A DNA stretch of 64,000 bases, taken from Streptomyces sp. SID12501. Its GTDB lineage: Bacteria > Actinomycetota > Actinomycetes > Streptomycetales > Streptomycetaceae. Below the pieces are notes generated by a model. It worked only from the letters and a program-made list of their open reading frames with translations, made no database searches and was not told the origin of the DNA. The translations under genes were made by a program, and so were the position numbers. Positions 1 through 8,659 of the stretch are shown piece after piece (positions within the stretch are counted from its first letter, which is position 1; the number at the start of each line of letters is the position of its first letter). The stretch lies in contig NZ_JAAGLU010000014.1 of assembly GCF_010550245.1 (NCBI RefSeq), positions 1 through 64,000 of the forward strand. Reading direction: 5' to 3'.

Positions 1-41
1 TATAGCCTACCCCCTTTCCCTACCGCACGCTCTTCCGATCT
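1..41. other. Residual Illumina adapter at contig end (not chromosomal)
   Basis: The first eight bases, TATAGCCT, equal the i5 index I know as D501. The next 33 align without gaps to the Illumina read-1 adapter with five mismatches, and the final 14 bases (GCTCTTCCGATCT preceded by C) match exactly. Genuine coding sequence starts right after. This is an untrimmed library adapter, so the assembly broke here. Confidence 0.93.
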
Positions 42-380
42 CTCGGCGCCGCCCCGGCGGGACCGCCCATGGGGCAGCGGCCGGCCGCGGGAGCGGGCCG
101 GATGCGGTGCTGGGTCGAGATCAACGGCGCCCGCCACCAGATCACCGGCCCGACGCTCGTCCTGGGCCGCAGCACCGAGGCCGACGTGCGGATCGACGAC
201 CCCGGCGTCTCGCGTCGGCACTGTGAGATCCGCCCCGGAACACCCCCCGCAATCCAGGATCTAGGGTCCACCAACGGCATCGTGGTGGACGGGACACACA
301 CCACCCGCGCTACGCTCCGCGACGGCTCCCGAATCGTCGTGGGCAGCACCACCATCATTTACCGGCAAGCCGAAGGGTGA
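42..380 (+). CDS. fhaA: FHA-domain protein FhaA, C-terminal fragment (5' truncated)
   Basis: About 112 C-terminal codons remain. They hold one forkhead-associated domain, which binds phosphothreonine peptides: the GRST strand-loop, then SRRHCEI and the LGSTNG loop. In actinobacteria FhaA couples Ser/Thr kinase signalling to peptidoglycan synthesis; its usual long N-terminal DUF3662 region is missing because the contig starts inside the gene. The frame is open from the adapter junction, and the in-frame ATG at 69 is internal, not a start. The stop lies 10 bases before the next FHA gene, as expected for the conserved fhaA-fhaB-pstP-rodA-pbpA operon. Confidence 0.88.
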   Translation, partial: LGAAPAGPPMGQRPAAGAGRMRCWVEINGARHQITGPTLVLGRSTEADVRIDDPGVSRRHCEIRPGTPPAIQDLGSTNGIVVDGTHTTRATLRDGSRIVVGSTTIIYRQAEG

Positions 381-390
381 AGCGGGGGCA

Positions 391-915
391 ATGTCAGAGC
401 TGACCCTCACGGTCATGCGGCTGGGTTTCCTGGCTGTTCTGTGGCTGTTCGTGATCGTGGCCGTGCAGGTCATCCGCAGCGACCTGTTCGGTACGCGTGT
501 CACCCAGCGCGGGTCGAGGCGTGACAGCGGCCGCCAGCAGCAGGCGGCCGCCCGACAGGCCGCCGCGCCACCGCAGCAACGCCAGCAGCAGCCGTCCGGC
601 GGCGGCAGGCAGCGCCGGGGCGCACCCAGCAAACTCGTCGTCTCGGAGGGCACCCTGACGGGCACAACCGTCGCCCTCCAGGGGCAGACGGTCACGCTCG
701 GGCGGGCCCACGACTCGACCATCGTGCTGGACGACGACTACGCCTCCAGCAGGCACGCCAGGATCTACCCGGACCGCGACGGCCAGTGGATCGTCGAGGA
801 CCTCGGGTCCACCAACGGCACCTATCTCGACCGGACCCGGCTGACGACTCCCACACCGATTCCGCTGGGCGCGCCGATCCGCATCGGCAAGACCGTCATC
901 GAGCTGCGGAAGTAG
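391..915 (+). CDS. fhaB: FHA-domain membrane protein FhaB (FipA-like)
   Basis: A 174-residue protein with one N-terminal membrane helix (about residues 10-29), a Gln/Ala/Arg-rich linker (about 45-78) and a C-terminal cytoplasmic FHA domain. Phosphopeptide-binding landmarks are GR at 104-105, SSRH at 119-122 and GSTNG at 139-143. The order (TM first, FHA last) and the position directly before the PP2C phosphatase match FhaB, the small FHA partner of PknA/PknB at sites of cell-wall growth. The ATG start follows a purine-rich RBS (AGCGGGGGCA). It is probably cotranscribed with its neighbours. Confidence 0.88.
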   Translation: MSELTLTVMRLGFLAVLWLFVIVAVQVIRSDLFGTRVTQRGSRRDSGRQQQAAARQAAAPPQQRQQQPSGGGRQRRGAPSKLVVSEGTLTGTTVALQGQTVTLGRAHDSTIVLDDDYASSRHARIYPDRDGQWIVEDLGSTNGTYLDRTRLTTPTPIPLGAPIRIGKTVIELRK

Positions 916-1007
916 TGCTACATCATGAATAGGCGCGAGCGGAGCGAGCACGCAGCGGCGGTCCATGTGAAGGCCACCGGCGCGCTCCCGACCGGAGGGT
1001 GGGCACC

Positions 1008-2582
1008 GTGCGGATGTACCCGGAGCCGACGGGCGAGGTGCGCATGAGTCTGTCACTGCGCTTCGCCGCCGGATCGCACAAAGGCATGATCCGCGAGGGC
1101 AACGAGGACTCCGGCTACGCCGGTCCCCGCCTCCTCGCGATCGCCGACGGCATGGGCGGCCAGGCCGCCGGTGAGGTCGCCTCCTCCGAGGTGATCTCCA
1201 CCATCGTCGCCCTCGACGACGACGTCCCCGGCTCCGACATCCTCACCTCGCTCGGCACCGCCGTGCAGCGGGCCAACGACCAGCTCCGCATGATGGTCGA
1301 GGAGGACCCCCAGCTGGAGGGCATGGGCACCACGCTCACCGCCCTCCTGTGGACGGGCCAGCGCCTCGGCCTCGTACACGTGGGCGACTCACGTGCGTAC
1401 CTCCTCCGGGACGGCGTCCTCACCCAGATCACGCAGGACCACACCTGGGTGCAGCGCCTCGTCGACGAGGGACGCATCACCGAGGAAGAGGCCACCACCC
1501 ACCCGCAACGCTCGCTCCTCATGCGCGCGCTGGGCAGCGGCGACCATGTCGAGCCCGACCTCTCCATCCGTGAGGTCCGGGCCGGCGACCGGTACCTGAT
1601 CTGCTCCGACGGGCTGAGCGGCGTCGTGTCCCACCAGACCATGGAGGACACCCTCGCCAGCTACCAGGGCCCCCAGGAGACCGTGCAGCAGCTCATCGAG
1701 CTCGCGCTGCGCGGCGGCGGCCCCGACAACATCACCGTGATCATCGCCGACGTCCTGGACCTCGACACCGGGGACACCCTCGCCGGCCAGCTGTCCGACG
1801 TACCCGTCGTGGTCGGCGCGGTCGCCGAGAACCAGCACAACCAGCACAACCTGCACGACGGCGGCGCCATGCAGACGCCCGCGGGACGCGCCTCCGGGCT
1901 CGGCCGGCAGCGGCCCGCGCACGGCGGCGGGGGCGGCGAGTTCGGGCCGCCCGGCTCCGGCGACACCACCGGTTACATCCAGACCGGCGGCTTCGGCGGC
2001 TACACCGACGAGGACTTCGTCAAACCCAGCGCCGGCCGCAGGTGGTTCAAGAGAACCCTCTACATCACGCTCGCCCTCGCCGTCATCGGCGGCGGCCTGT
2101 ACGGCGGTTACCGCTGGACACAGACCCAGTACTACGTCGGCGCCACCGACGAGCACGTCGCTCTGTACCGGGGCATCAGCCAGGACCTCGCCTGGGTGTC
2201 GCTCTCCAAGGTCGAGAAGGACCACCCCGAGATCGAACTCAAGTACCTGCCCGCCTACCAGCAGAAGCAGGTCAAGGCCACCATCGCGGAGGGCGGCCTC
2301 AAGGACGCCCAGTCGAAGATCTCCGAACTGGCCGTCCAGGCCTCCGCGTGCAAGAAGCAGGAAGCACGGCGCGCGGCCGACAACGCGAACAACGCCAAGA
2401 CCGGCGAGGGCGAGGCCGGAGGCACCACGGGAACCATCAGTACCGCCGCCGCGTCCAAGGCATCGCCGAGCCCGACGCCGACCACAACGGCGTCTCCGTC
2501 CACAACCGCACCCACTCCCACACCCGGCCCCAGCCTCTCCGAGGATGAGCAGAAGCTGGTCTCGCTGTGCGGTAAGCAGTAG
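1008..2582 (+). CDS. pstP: PP2C-family Ser/Thr protein phosphatase (PstP-like)
   Basis: A metal-dependent PPM/PP2C phosphatase expected to reverse PknA/PknB phosphorylation. Acidic metal-ligand motifs are visible: GNEDSG, IADGMGGQ, HVGDSRAY, CSDGLSGV and GPDNIT in the first 240 residues. A Gly-rich linker follows, then one membrane helix (ITLALAVIGGGLYGG), then an extracytoplasmic domain ending in a Ser/Thr/Pro-rich stretch. I chose the GTG at 1008 because a strong GGAGGG lies about 8 bases upstream; GTG 999 and ATG 1044 are alternatives, the latter starting directly at the conserved SLSLRFAAGSHKG. It sits between fhaB and rodA in the conserved cell-wall operon. Confidence 0.9.
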   Translation: MRMYPEPTGEVRMSLSLRFAAGSHKGMIREGNEDSGYAGPRLLAIADGMGGQAAGEVASSEVISTIVALDDDVPGSDILTSLGTAVQRANDQLRMMVEEDPQLEGMGTTLTALLWTGQRLGLVHVGDSRAYLLRDGVLTQITQDHTWVQRLVDEGRITEEEATTHPQRSLLMRALGSGDHVEPDLSIREVRAGDRYLICSDGLSGVVSHQTMEDTLASYQGPQETVQQLIELALRGGGPDNITVIIADVLDLDTGDTLAGQLSDVPVVVGAVAENQHNQHNLHDGGAMQTPAGRASGLGRQRPAHGGGGGEFGPPGSGDTTGYIQTGGFGGYTDEDFVKPSAGRRWFKRTLYITLALAVIGGGLYGGYRWTQTQYYVGATDEHVALYRGISQDLAWVSLSKVEKDHPEIELKYLPAYQQKQVKATIAEGGLKDAQSKISELAVQASACKKQEARRAADNANNAKTGEGEAGGTTGTISTAAASKASPSPTPTTTASPSTTAPTPTPGPSLSEDEQKLVSLCGKQ

Positions 2583-2609
2583 GCAAGCCGTGAGGGGCCA
2601 CTTCATACG

Positions 2610-4049
2610 ATGAGCAGTCCAACCAACACCTCGCAGCACCACACGTCCACGATCGGCGCGATCGGCACCCCGAGCCGGCGCAACACCGAACTGGCACTCC
2701 TGGTGTTCGCCGTCGTCATCCCCGTCTTCGCCTACGTCAACGTGGGCCTGGCCATGGACGACAAAGTCCCCGCAGGCCTGCTCAGCTACGGCCTCGGACT
2801 CGGCCTGATCGCCGGCGTCGGCCACCTGGTCGTACGGAAGTTCGCCCCGTACGCCGACCCACTGCTGCTGCCCCTGGCCACGCTGCTCAACGGCATCGGG
2901 CTGGTCGTCATCTGGCGGCTGGACCAGTCCAAGCGGCTCCAGCGGCTCAACATCTACGTCGAGGCGGCACCGCGCCAACTCCTGTACTCCGCACTGGGCG
3001 TGGCCCTGTTCGTCGCCGTGCTGGTCTTCCTCAAGGACCACCGCATCCTGCAGCGCTACACCTACATCTCCATGGCCGGCGCGCTCGTCCTGCTGGTCCT
3101 GCCGCTCGTCCCGGGCCTCGGTGTCGACATCTTCGGCGCCAAGATCTGGATCAAGATCCCCGGCCTGGGCACCGTCCAGCCCGGCGAGTTCGCGAAGATC
3201 GCCCTCGCGATCTTCTTCGCCGGCTACCTGATGGTGAAGCGTGACGCGCTCGCCCTCGCCAGCCGCCGCTTCATGGGCCTGTACCTGCCCCGCGGCCGCG
3301 ACCTCGGACCGATCATCGTCGTCTGGATCATCTCGATCCTGATCCTGGTCTTCGAGACCGACCTCGGCACGTCGCTGCTGTTCTTCGGAATGTTCATCAT
3401 CATGCTGTACGTCGCCACCGAGCGGACCAGCTGGATCGTCTTCGGGATGCTGATGTCGGCGGCCGGCGCGGTCGGTGTGGCCAGCTTCGAGACGCACGTC
3501 CAGCAGCGCGTCCAGGCCTGGCTCGACCCGATGAACGAGTACCTCCTCAGCCAGAAGGGCGTCCAAGGCCACACCGAGCAGTCCATGCAGGCCCTGTGGG
3601 CCTTCGGCTCCGGCGGCACCCTCGGCACCGGCCTCGGCCAGGGCAACTCCGACCTCATCGGCTTCGCGGCCAACTCCGACTTCATCCTCGCCACCTTCGG
3701 CGAGGAACTCGGCCTGGCCGGCATCATGGCGATCCTGCTCATCTACGGCCTGATCGTGGAACGCGGCGTCCGCACCGCCCTCGCCGCCCGCGATCCCTTC
3801 GGCAAGCTCCTCGCCATCGGCCTCTCCGGCGCCTTCGCCCTCCAGGTCTTCGTCGTCGCCGGCGGCGTCATGGGCCTGATCCCGCTCACCGGTATGACGA
3901 TGCCCTTCCTGGCGTACGGCGGTTCCTCCGTCATCGCCAACTGGGCCCTCATCGGCATCCTGCTCAGAATCAGTGACACCGCACGCCGCCCGGCGCCCGC
4001 CCCGGCTCCCAACCCCGACGCCGAGATGACCCAGGTGGTCCGACCGTGA
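2610..4049 (+). CDS. rodA: FtsW/RodA/SpoVE-family peptidoglycan glycosyltransferase
   Basis: A 479-residue SEDS-family polytopic protein with about ten or more hydrophobic segments. SEDS proteins polymerise lipid II into glycan strands in complex with a class B PBP. Typical features are LVLLVLPLVPGLG, the PGEFAKIA motif, ETDLGTSLLF and the C-terminal MGLIPLTGMTMPFLAYGGSS signature. The cognate transpeptidase gene begins inside its stop codon (GTGA overlap), implying translational coupling. RodA is more likely than divisional FtsW because its partner here is PbpA and it lies in the fha-pknB locus rather than dcw. Confidence 0.92.
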   Translation: MSSPTNTSQHHTSTIGAIGTPSRRNTELALLVFAVVIPVFAYVNVGLAMDDKVPAGLLSYGLGLGLIAGVGHLVVRKFAPYADPLLLPLATLLNGIGLVVIWRLDQSKRLQRLNIYVEAAPRQLLYSALGVALFVAVLVFLKDHRILQRYTYISMAGALVLLVLPLVPGLGVDIFGAKIWIKIPGLGTVQPGEFAKIALAIFFAGYLMVKRDALALASRRFMGLYLPRGRDLGPIIVVWIISILILVFETDLGTSLLFFGMFIIMLYVATERTSWIVFGMLMSAAGAVGVASFETHVQQRVQAWLDPMNEYLLSQKGVQGHTEQSMQALWAFGSGGTLGTGLGQGNSDLIGFAANSDFILATFGEELGLAGIMAILLIYGLIVERGVRTALAARDPFGKLLAIGLSGAFALQVFVVAGGVMGLIPLTGMTMPFLAYGGSSVIANWALIGILLRISDTARRPAPAPAPNPDAEMTQVVRP

Positions 4050-5518
4050 ACAAGCCCCTGCGCCGGATCGCCCTCTTCTGCGGGCTGCTCGTGCTCGCCC
4101 TGCTCCTCCGCGACAACTGGATCCAGTACGTCTTGGCGAACGACCTCAAGGACGACACCCTCAACCGCCGCGTCGCCATCGAGCGCTACGCCACACCCCG
4201 CGGCGACATCATCGTCGACGGCAAGTCGATCACCGGTTCCACCACGTCCGACAGCAGCGACTACGAGTACAAGCGCAGCTACAAGGACGGCCCCATGTGG
4301 GCCCCCGTGACGGGCTACGCCTCGCAGGCGTTCGGCGCGACGCAGCTCGAATCCATCGACGACGGCATCCTCACCGGCAACGACGACCGGCTCTTCTTCC
4401 GCAACACCCTCGACATGATCACGGGCAAGAAGAAGCAGGGCGGCAACGTCGTCACCACCCTCAACGCCGCCGCCCAGAAGGCCGCGTACGACGGCCTCAA
4501 GGGCCGCGGCAAGGGCGCGGTGGCCGCGATCGACCCGTCCACCGGCGCGATCCTGGCCCTGGCCTCCTTCCCCTCGTACGACCCCTCGGTGTTCGCCGGG
4601 AACTCGAACAAGGACTCGGAGGCCTGGACGAAGCTTCAGAAGAAGGCCGACCCCGACGACCCCATGCTCAACCGGGCCCTGCGCGACATCTACCCGCCCG
4701 GCTCCACCTTCAAGGTCGTGACGGCGGCGGCGGCTCTCGAGAACGGCCTGTACACCGACGCCGACGAGAAGACGGACTCGCCGCTTCCCTACACACTGCC
4801 GGACACCACGACCGAGCTGAAGAACGAGGGGTCCATCCCCTGTAAGAACGCGACCATGCGCGTCGCCCTCCAGTACTCCTGCAACACGGTCTTCGGCAAG
4901 ATCGGCGTCGACGTCGGCAAGGACAAGATGCTGGAGGAGGCCAAGAAGTTCGGCTTCAACTCCGAGCAGTTCGTCCCGGTCCGCTCCGCCGCCTCCAACT
5001 TCCCCGAGAAGATGGACAGGCCGCAGACCGCGCTCAGCTCGATCGGCCAGTTCGAGACCGCGACGACCCCGCTACAGATGGCCATGGTCGCCTCCGCGAT
5101 CGCCAACGACGGCAAGCTGATGAAGCCGTACATGGTCGACAAGCTCCAGGCCCCCAACCTCGACGTGCTCCAACAGACCGAGCCCGAGGAGATGAGCCAG
5201 CCGCTGACCTCCAAGAACGCCCAGACCCTCCAGTCGATGATGGAGACGGTCGTCAAGGACGGCACCGGCAAGAACGCCCAGATCAACGGCGTGACCGTCG
5301 GCGGCAAGACCGGTACCGCCCAGCACGGCGTCGACAACAGCGAGAAGCCGTACGCCTGGTTCATCTCCTATGCCAAGCTCGCCGACGGCAGCTCACCGGT
5401 CGCCGTGGCCGTCGTCGTCCAGGACGAGGGCGCCATCCGCGACAACATCTCGGGCGGCGGTCTGGCCGCGCCCATCGCCAAGAGCGTGATGGAGGCGGTC
5501 ATCAACAGCAAGCAGTGA
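4046..5518 (+). CDS. pbpA: Class B penicillin-binding protein PbpA (transpeptidase)
   Basis: A 490-residue D,D-transpeptidase that cross-links peptidoglycan on the outer face of the membrane. One N-terminal signal-anchor (about residues 6-22) precedes a dimerisation module and a C-terminal penicillin-binding domain. All three active-site motifs are present: STFK with nucleophile Ser220, SCN at Ser278, and KTG at Lys421. The length is standard for the actinobacterial PbpA type without PASTA repeats. The GTG start overlaps the rodA stop by four bases, so the SEDS-PBP pair is co-translated. About 170 bases separate it from pknB. Confidence 0.93.
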   Translation: MNKPLRRIALFCGLLVLALLLRDNWIQYVLANDLKDDTLNRRVAIERYATPRGDIIVDGKSITGSTTSDSSDYEYKRSYKDGPMWAPVTGYASQAFGATQLESIDDGILTGNDDRLFFRNTLDMITGKKKQGGNVVTTLNAAAQKAAYDGLKGRGKGAVAAIDPSTGAILALASFPSYDPSVFAGNSNKDSEAWTKLQKKADPDDPMLNRALRDIYPPGSTFKVVTAAAALENGLYTDADEKTDSPLPYTLPDTTTELKNEGSIPCKNATMRVALQYSCNTVFGKIGVDVGKDKMLEEAKKFGFNSEQFVPVRSAASNFPEKMDRPQTALSSIGQFETATTPLQMAMVASAIANDGKLMKPYMVDKLQAPNLDVLQQTEPEEMSQPLTSKNAQTLQSMMETVVKDGTGKNAQINGVTVGGKTGTAQHGVDNSEKPYAWFISYAKLADGSSPVAVAVVVQDEGAIRDNISGGGLAAPIAKSVMEAVINSKQ

Positions 5519-5553
5519 CCCCCGTCACGTCCCCTTCACATCGGTGCACGTTG

Positions 5554-5572
5554 CGATACCGGTCCGGTATCG
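5554..5572. repeat. 9-bp inverted repeat between pbpA and pknB
   Basis: CGATACCGG and CCGGTATCG are perfect arms around a single T. It lies 36 bases after pbpA and 116 before pknB. The one-base loop and lack of a T tract argue against a classic terminator, so an operator for pknB is possible. Function is inferred only. Confidence 0.4.
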
Positions 5573-5687
5573 GCTGACGGGCTTGGCCAGGTCACACAAA
5601 TGAACCCGGGTACCGTAGGCCCGGACGGCACACCGCCGGACCACACACAGGTGCGGTCGGGACCGACGGAGAGGGCTGGTAGGAAGC

Positions 5688-7673
5688 ATGGAAGAGCCGC
5701 GTCGCCTCGGCGGCCGGTACGAGCTGGGTCACGTGCTCGGCCGTGGTGGCATGGCAGAGGTATACCTCGCACATGACACCCGCCTGGGCCGCACCGTGGC
5801 AGTGAAGACCTTGCGCGCCGACCTCGCGCGAGACCCTTCCTTCCAGGCCCGGTTCCGCCGGGAGGCCCAGTCGGCCGCCTCGCTCAACCATCCCGCGATC
5901 GTCGCCGTGTACGACACCGGCGAGGACTACATCGACGGGACGTCCATCCCGTACATCGTCATGGAGTACGTGGACGGCTCGACCCTCCGCGAGCTCCTCC
6001 ACTCGGGCCGCAAGCTGCTGCCCGAGCGGACGCTGGAGATGACCATCGGGATCCTCCAGGCGTTGGAGTACTCCCACAGAAGCGGCATCGTCCACCGTGA
6101 CATCAAGCCGGCCAACGTGATGCTCACGCGCAACGGCCAGGTCAAGGTCATGGACTTCGGCATCGCCCGTGCGATGGGCGACTCCGGCATGACGATGACG
6201 CAGACGTCGGCGGTCATAGGGACAGCCCAGTACCTGTCGCCGGAACAGGCGAAGGGCGAACAGGTGGACGCCAGGTCCGACCTGTACTCGTCCGGGTGCC
6301 TGCTCTACGAACTCCTGACGGTCCGCCCTCCGTTCATCGGGGACTCCCCGGTCGCGGTGGCGTACCAGCACGTACGGGAGGAACCGCAGCCCCCGTCGGT
6401 GTTCGACCCCGAGATCACTCCCGAGATGGACGCCATCGTCCTCAAGGCCCTGGTCAAGGACCCGGACTACCGCTACCAGTCCGCCGACGAGATGCGCATC
6501 GACATCGAGGCCTGCCTCGACGGCCAGCCCGTCGCAGCTGCGCAAGCCATGAGCGCGGTCGGCTACGGCGGCTACGGCTACCCCGACGACCAGGCCACCA
6601 CCGCCCTGCGCTCCGACGCCGGCGCGACCACCATGCTCCCCCCGATGAGCCCGGACGACGGCGGCTTCGGCTACGACGACCGCTCCCGACGCCGCCAGCC
6701 GAAGAAGTCGAACACCTCGACGATCCTGCTGGCCGTGGCGGGCATCCTGGTGCTGGTGGGCGCGATCCTGATCGGCAAGTGGGTGTTCGACGGCCAGGCT
6801 GTGAACGACAGCGCCTTCAGCAACCCGAACTTCGTCAGCCAGTCCAAGAAGGATGCGCAGCAGGCAGCGGTGAACGTCGAGCTGAAACTGACGTTCACCG
6901 AGAAGCCCTGCGAGAACGAGCCCAAGGGCAACATCTGCTCCCAGGTGCCCGCGGCCGGTGTCGAGGTGAAGAAGGACCAGACCATCGCGCTGGTGGTGTC
7001 CACCGGGGCGCCGAAGGTGGTCGTACCGAGCGTGCTCGGGGACGATGTCGACGAGGCCACGAAGGAACTCGAGGGCGACAAGTACCAACTCGACGTCAAG
7101 ACGGTGACCAAGGAGTCCCCCGAGGACCCGGGGAAGGTCCTGGAACAGTCTCTGGACGTCGGCGACGAGGTGGAGAAGGGCACGACGATCACCCTCACCA
7201 TCGCCAAGGAGGAAGAGAAGTCGACCGTCCCGGACGTCACCGGCCAGGACTGTGACACAGCCAAGCAACAGATGACGGACAACGACCTCATCGGCGAGTG
7301 CACGGAGATCGCGACCGAGGACGACAACCAGGACGGCAAGGTCATCGCGACCTCACCGCAGGCCAACGCCCAGGCCGACCCGGGGTCCAAGGTGACCATC
7401 CAGATCGGCAAGAAGGCCGAGGAGCAGGAGAAGACCCAGGTCCCGAACGTCGTCGGACAGACCGTGGGACAGGCCAAGCAGACCCTCCAGGCGGCCGGCT
7501 TCACCAACATCCAGTTCACCCAGGGCAGCGACCAGAGCGACACCGCCTTCGTCACCGCCCAGGACCCGGTCAAGGACACAGAGGTCGACGACCCGGGGAA
7601 CACCCAGATCACGCTCCAGAGCTTCGGCTTCGGAAACGGCAACAACGGCGGAAACAACGGCAACGACGGCTGA
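5688..7673 (+). CDS. pknB: Ser/Thr protein kinase PknB with PASTA repeats
   Basis: A 661-residue transmembrane Hanks-type kinase. Kinase landmarks: glycine loop GRGGMAEVY (18-26), ATP lysine Lys40 in VAVK, catalytic HRDIKPAN, DFGIA, and GTAQYLSPEQ in the activation segment. A juxtamembrane linker leads to one helix (TILLAVAGILVLVGAILIG), followed outside by about four PASTA repeats starting near PNFVSQ, VVPSVLG, VPDVTGQD and VPNVVGQT. PASTA repeats bind muropeptides, so the enzyme senses wall turnover and phosphorylates growth factors such as the FHA proteins nearby. The C-terminus is Gly/Asn-rich. A strong terminator follows. Confidence 0.95.
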   Translation: MEEPRRLGGRYELGHVLGRGGMAEVYLAHDTRLGRTVAVKTLRADLARDPSFQARFRREAQSAASLNHPAIVAVYDTGEDYIDGTSIPYIVMEYVDGSTLRELLHSGRKLLPERTLEMTIGILQALEYSHRSGIVHRDIKPANVMLTRNGQVKVMDFGIARAMGDSGMTMTQTSAVIGTAQYLSPEQAKGEQVDARSDLYSSGCLLYELLTVRPPFIGDSPVAVAYQHVREEPQPPSVFDPEITPEMDAIVLKALVKDPDYRYQSADEMRIDIEACLDGQPVAAAQAMSAVGYGGYGYPDDQATTALRSDAGATTMLPPMSPDDGGFGYDDRSRRRQPKKSNTSTILLAVAGILVLVGAILIGKWVFDGQAVNDSAFSNPNFVSQSKKDAQQAAVNVELKLTFTEKPCENEPKGNICSQVPAAGVEVKKDQTIALVVSTGAPKVVVPSVLGDDVDEATKELEGDKYQLDVKTVTKESPEDPGKVLEQSLDVGDEVEKGTTITLTIAKEEEKSTVPDVTGQDCDTAKQQMTDNDLIGECTEIATEDDNQDGKVIATSPQANAQADPGSKVTIQIGKKAEEQEKTQVPNVVGQTVGQAKQTLQAAGFTNIQFTQGSDQSDTAFVTAQDPVKDTEVDDPGNTQITLQSFGFGNGNNGGNNGNDG

Positions 7674-7689
7674 CCCCGCTTGTCACCTT

Positions 7690-7727
7690 AGTGAGCCCCG
7701 GCACCTGCAAAGGAGCCGGGGCTCACT
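7690..7727 (+). terminator. Rho-independent-like terminator after pknB
   Basis: Perfect 13-bp arms AGTGAGCCCCGGC and GCCGGGGCTCACT around a 12-base loop, 17 bases after the stop. It separates pknB from the next, inserted-looking gene. No long T tract, as is common in Streptomyces. Confidence 0.8.
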
Positions 7728-7817
7728 CATATCCATGTGCGAAATCCGACCAGAACTTCGTATGCCTGAACTCGTTGGATATGTGAGGAAAAACCGACGA
7801 GTGAGGAGAAACGAAAA

Positions 7818-8471
7818 GTGATCAACGAAACAGCACTGCTGGAATCGAAGGCGCTCCGCGACAGCGCGCTGGACCGGACGGACGTGCTCGACAGGGTGAA
7901 GGCGCTGTCGCTGCTGCCGGACGGGATGCATGTGACTACGGCGATGGTGGCGACGTACTTTCAGGTCGGCATCAAGGCCATCCGCTCGCTGGTGCTTGAC
8001 CATGGCACGGAACTGCAATCCAACGGCTACCGAGTTTTGACAGGTTCAGAACTAAGCTCCTTCAAGGAGCTTAGTGGGGTCCAGTCCCACACACGCCACC
8101 TCGCCCTCTTCTCCCGCCGAACCGTTCTGAACGTCGCCATGCTGCTCCGGGACAGCGAAGTCGCACGTCAGGTGCGTGTGTACCTGCTCGACATGGAGTA
8201 CCTGGTACGCGCTCGGCCTGTGGACAACCCTGTCGGTACAGGCACGTTCTCCGTCGACGACCACATCGACCGGCGCATCGACCAACGGATCACCCACGTC
8301 CTCGCCAACACCGTCGTGCCGATGTTCAACGCCCTGATCGAGACGTCGGGCGAGCACAGGAGGGAGTTGGTCGCGCTGCGGACGGGCGTCCAGCACGTCG
8401 AGCGGCGGCTCAGGCAGCATCACGCGCGGCTCCGGAGGCTTGAGACCGCGAGGTACGAAAAGGGCCAGTAG
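7818..8471 (+). CDS. Hypothetical phage/plasmid-type DNA-binding-like protein
   Basis: A 217-residue soluble protein that I cannot name. Residues 30-75 (SLLPDGMHVTTAMVATYFQV and onward) look like a helical regulatory domain. The middle (FSRRTVLNVAMLLRDSEVAR, about 95-115) resembles segments of phage antirepressor/BRO-like proteins, and the C-terminal third is charged and helical (VERRLRQHHARLRRLE), perhaps coiled coil. Its leader is more AT-rich than its surroundings and it has its own RBS (GAGGAGAAAC). It stands alone between terminators after pknB and before the sortase block, suggesting a later insertion into the conserved locus. Function unknown; DNA binding is a guess from pattern only. 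Confidence 0.65.
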   Translation: MINETALLESKALRDSALDRTDVLDRVKALSLLPDGMHVTTAMVATYFQVGIKAIRSLVLDHGTELQSNGYRVLTGSELSSFKELSGVQSHTRHLALFSRRTVLNVAMLLRDSEVARQVRVYLLDMEYLVRARPVDNPVGTGTFSVDDHIDRRIDQRITHVLANTVVPMFNALIETSGEHRRELVALRTGVQHVERRLRQHHARLRRLETARYEKGQ

Positions 8472-8581
8472 AGAGCTGAGCTGCTCGAAGCAATCCAGTC
8501 GGCCGGTCTCAGTTGCTGCAGGAATTAAGCGAGACACCTTGTCGCGCTAACCGGGAGGTTATCCAAAGCCAGGGGACCGGT

Positions 8582-8622
8582 GAGGCCCGAAGCCGCAAAG
8601 GAAAGTTGCGGCTTCGGGCCTC
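8582..8622 (+). terminator. Long hairpin terminator after the inserted gene
   Basis: Perfect 17-bp arms GAGGCCCGAAGCCGCAA and TTGCGGCTTCGGGCCTC with a 7-base loop. It lies between convergent genes and can stop transcription from either side. Confidence 0.85.
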
Positions 8623-8640
8623 CGTCATGCTAACGACAGA

Positions 8641-8655
8641 CCCCCTCCAAGGGGG
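8641..8655 (-). terminator. Short GC hairpin after srtE2
   Basis: CCCCCT-CCA-AGGGGG lies 4 bases beyond the leftward sortase stop. It is a short but strong stem, and a likely terminator of the leftward sortase operon. Confidence 0.55.
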
Positions 8656-8659
8656 CCTG

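Noticed and set aside
1389..7268. Long minus-strand frames (1389-3572 and 5592-7268) opposite the PP2C phosphatase, rodA and pknB genes
   Set aside because: Asp/Gln/Val-rich translations typical of antisense reading in high-GC DNA; the sense genes are certain.
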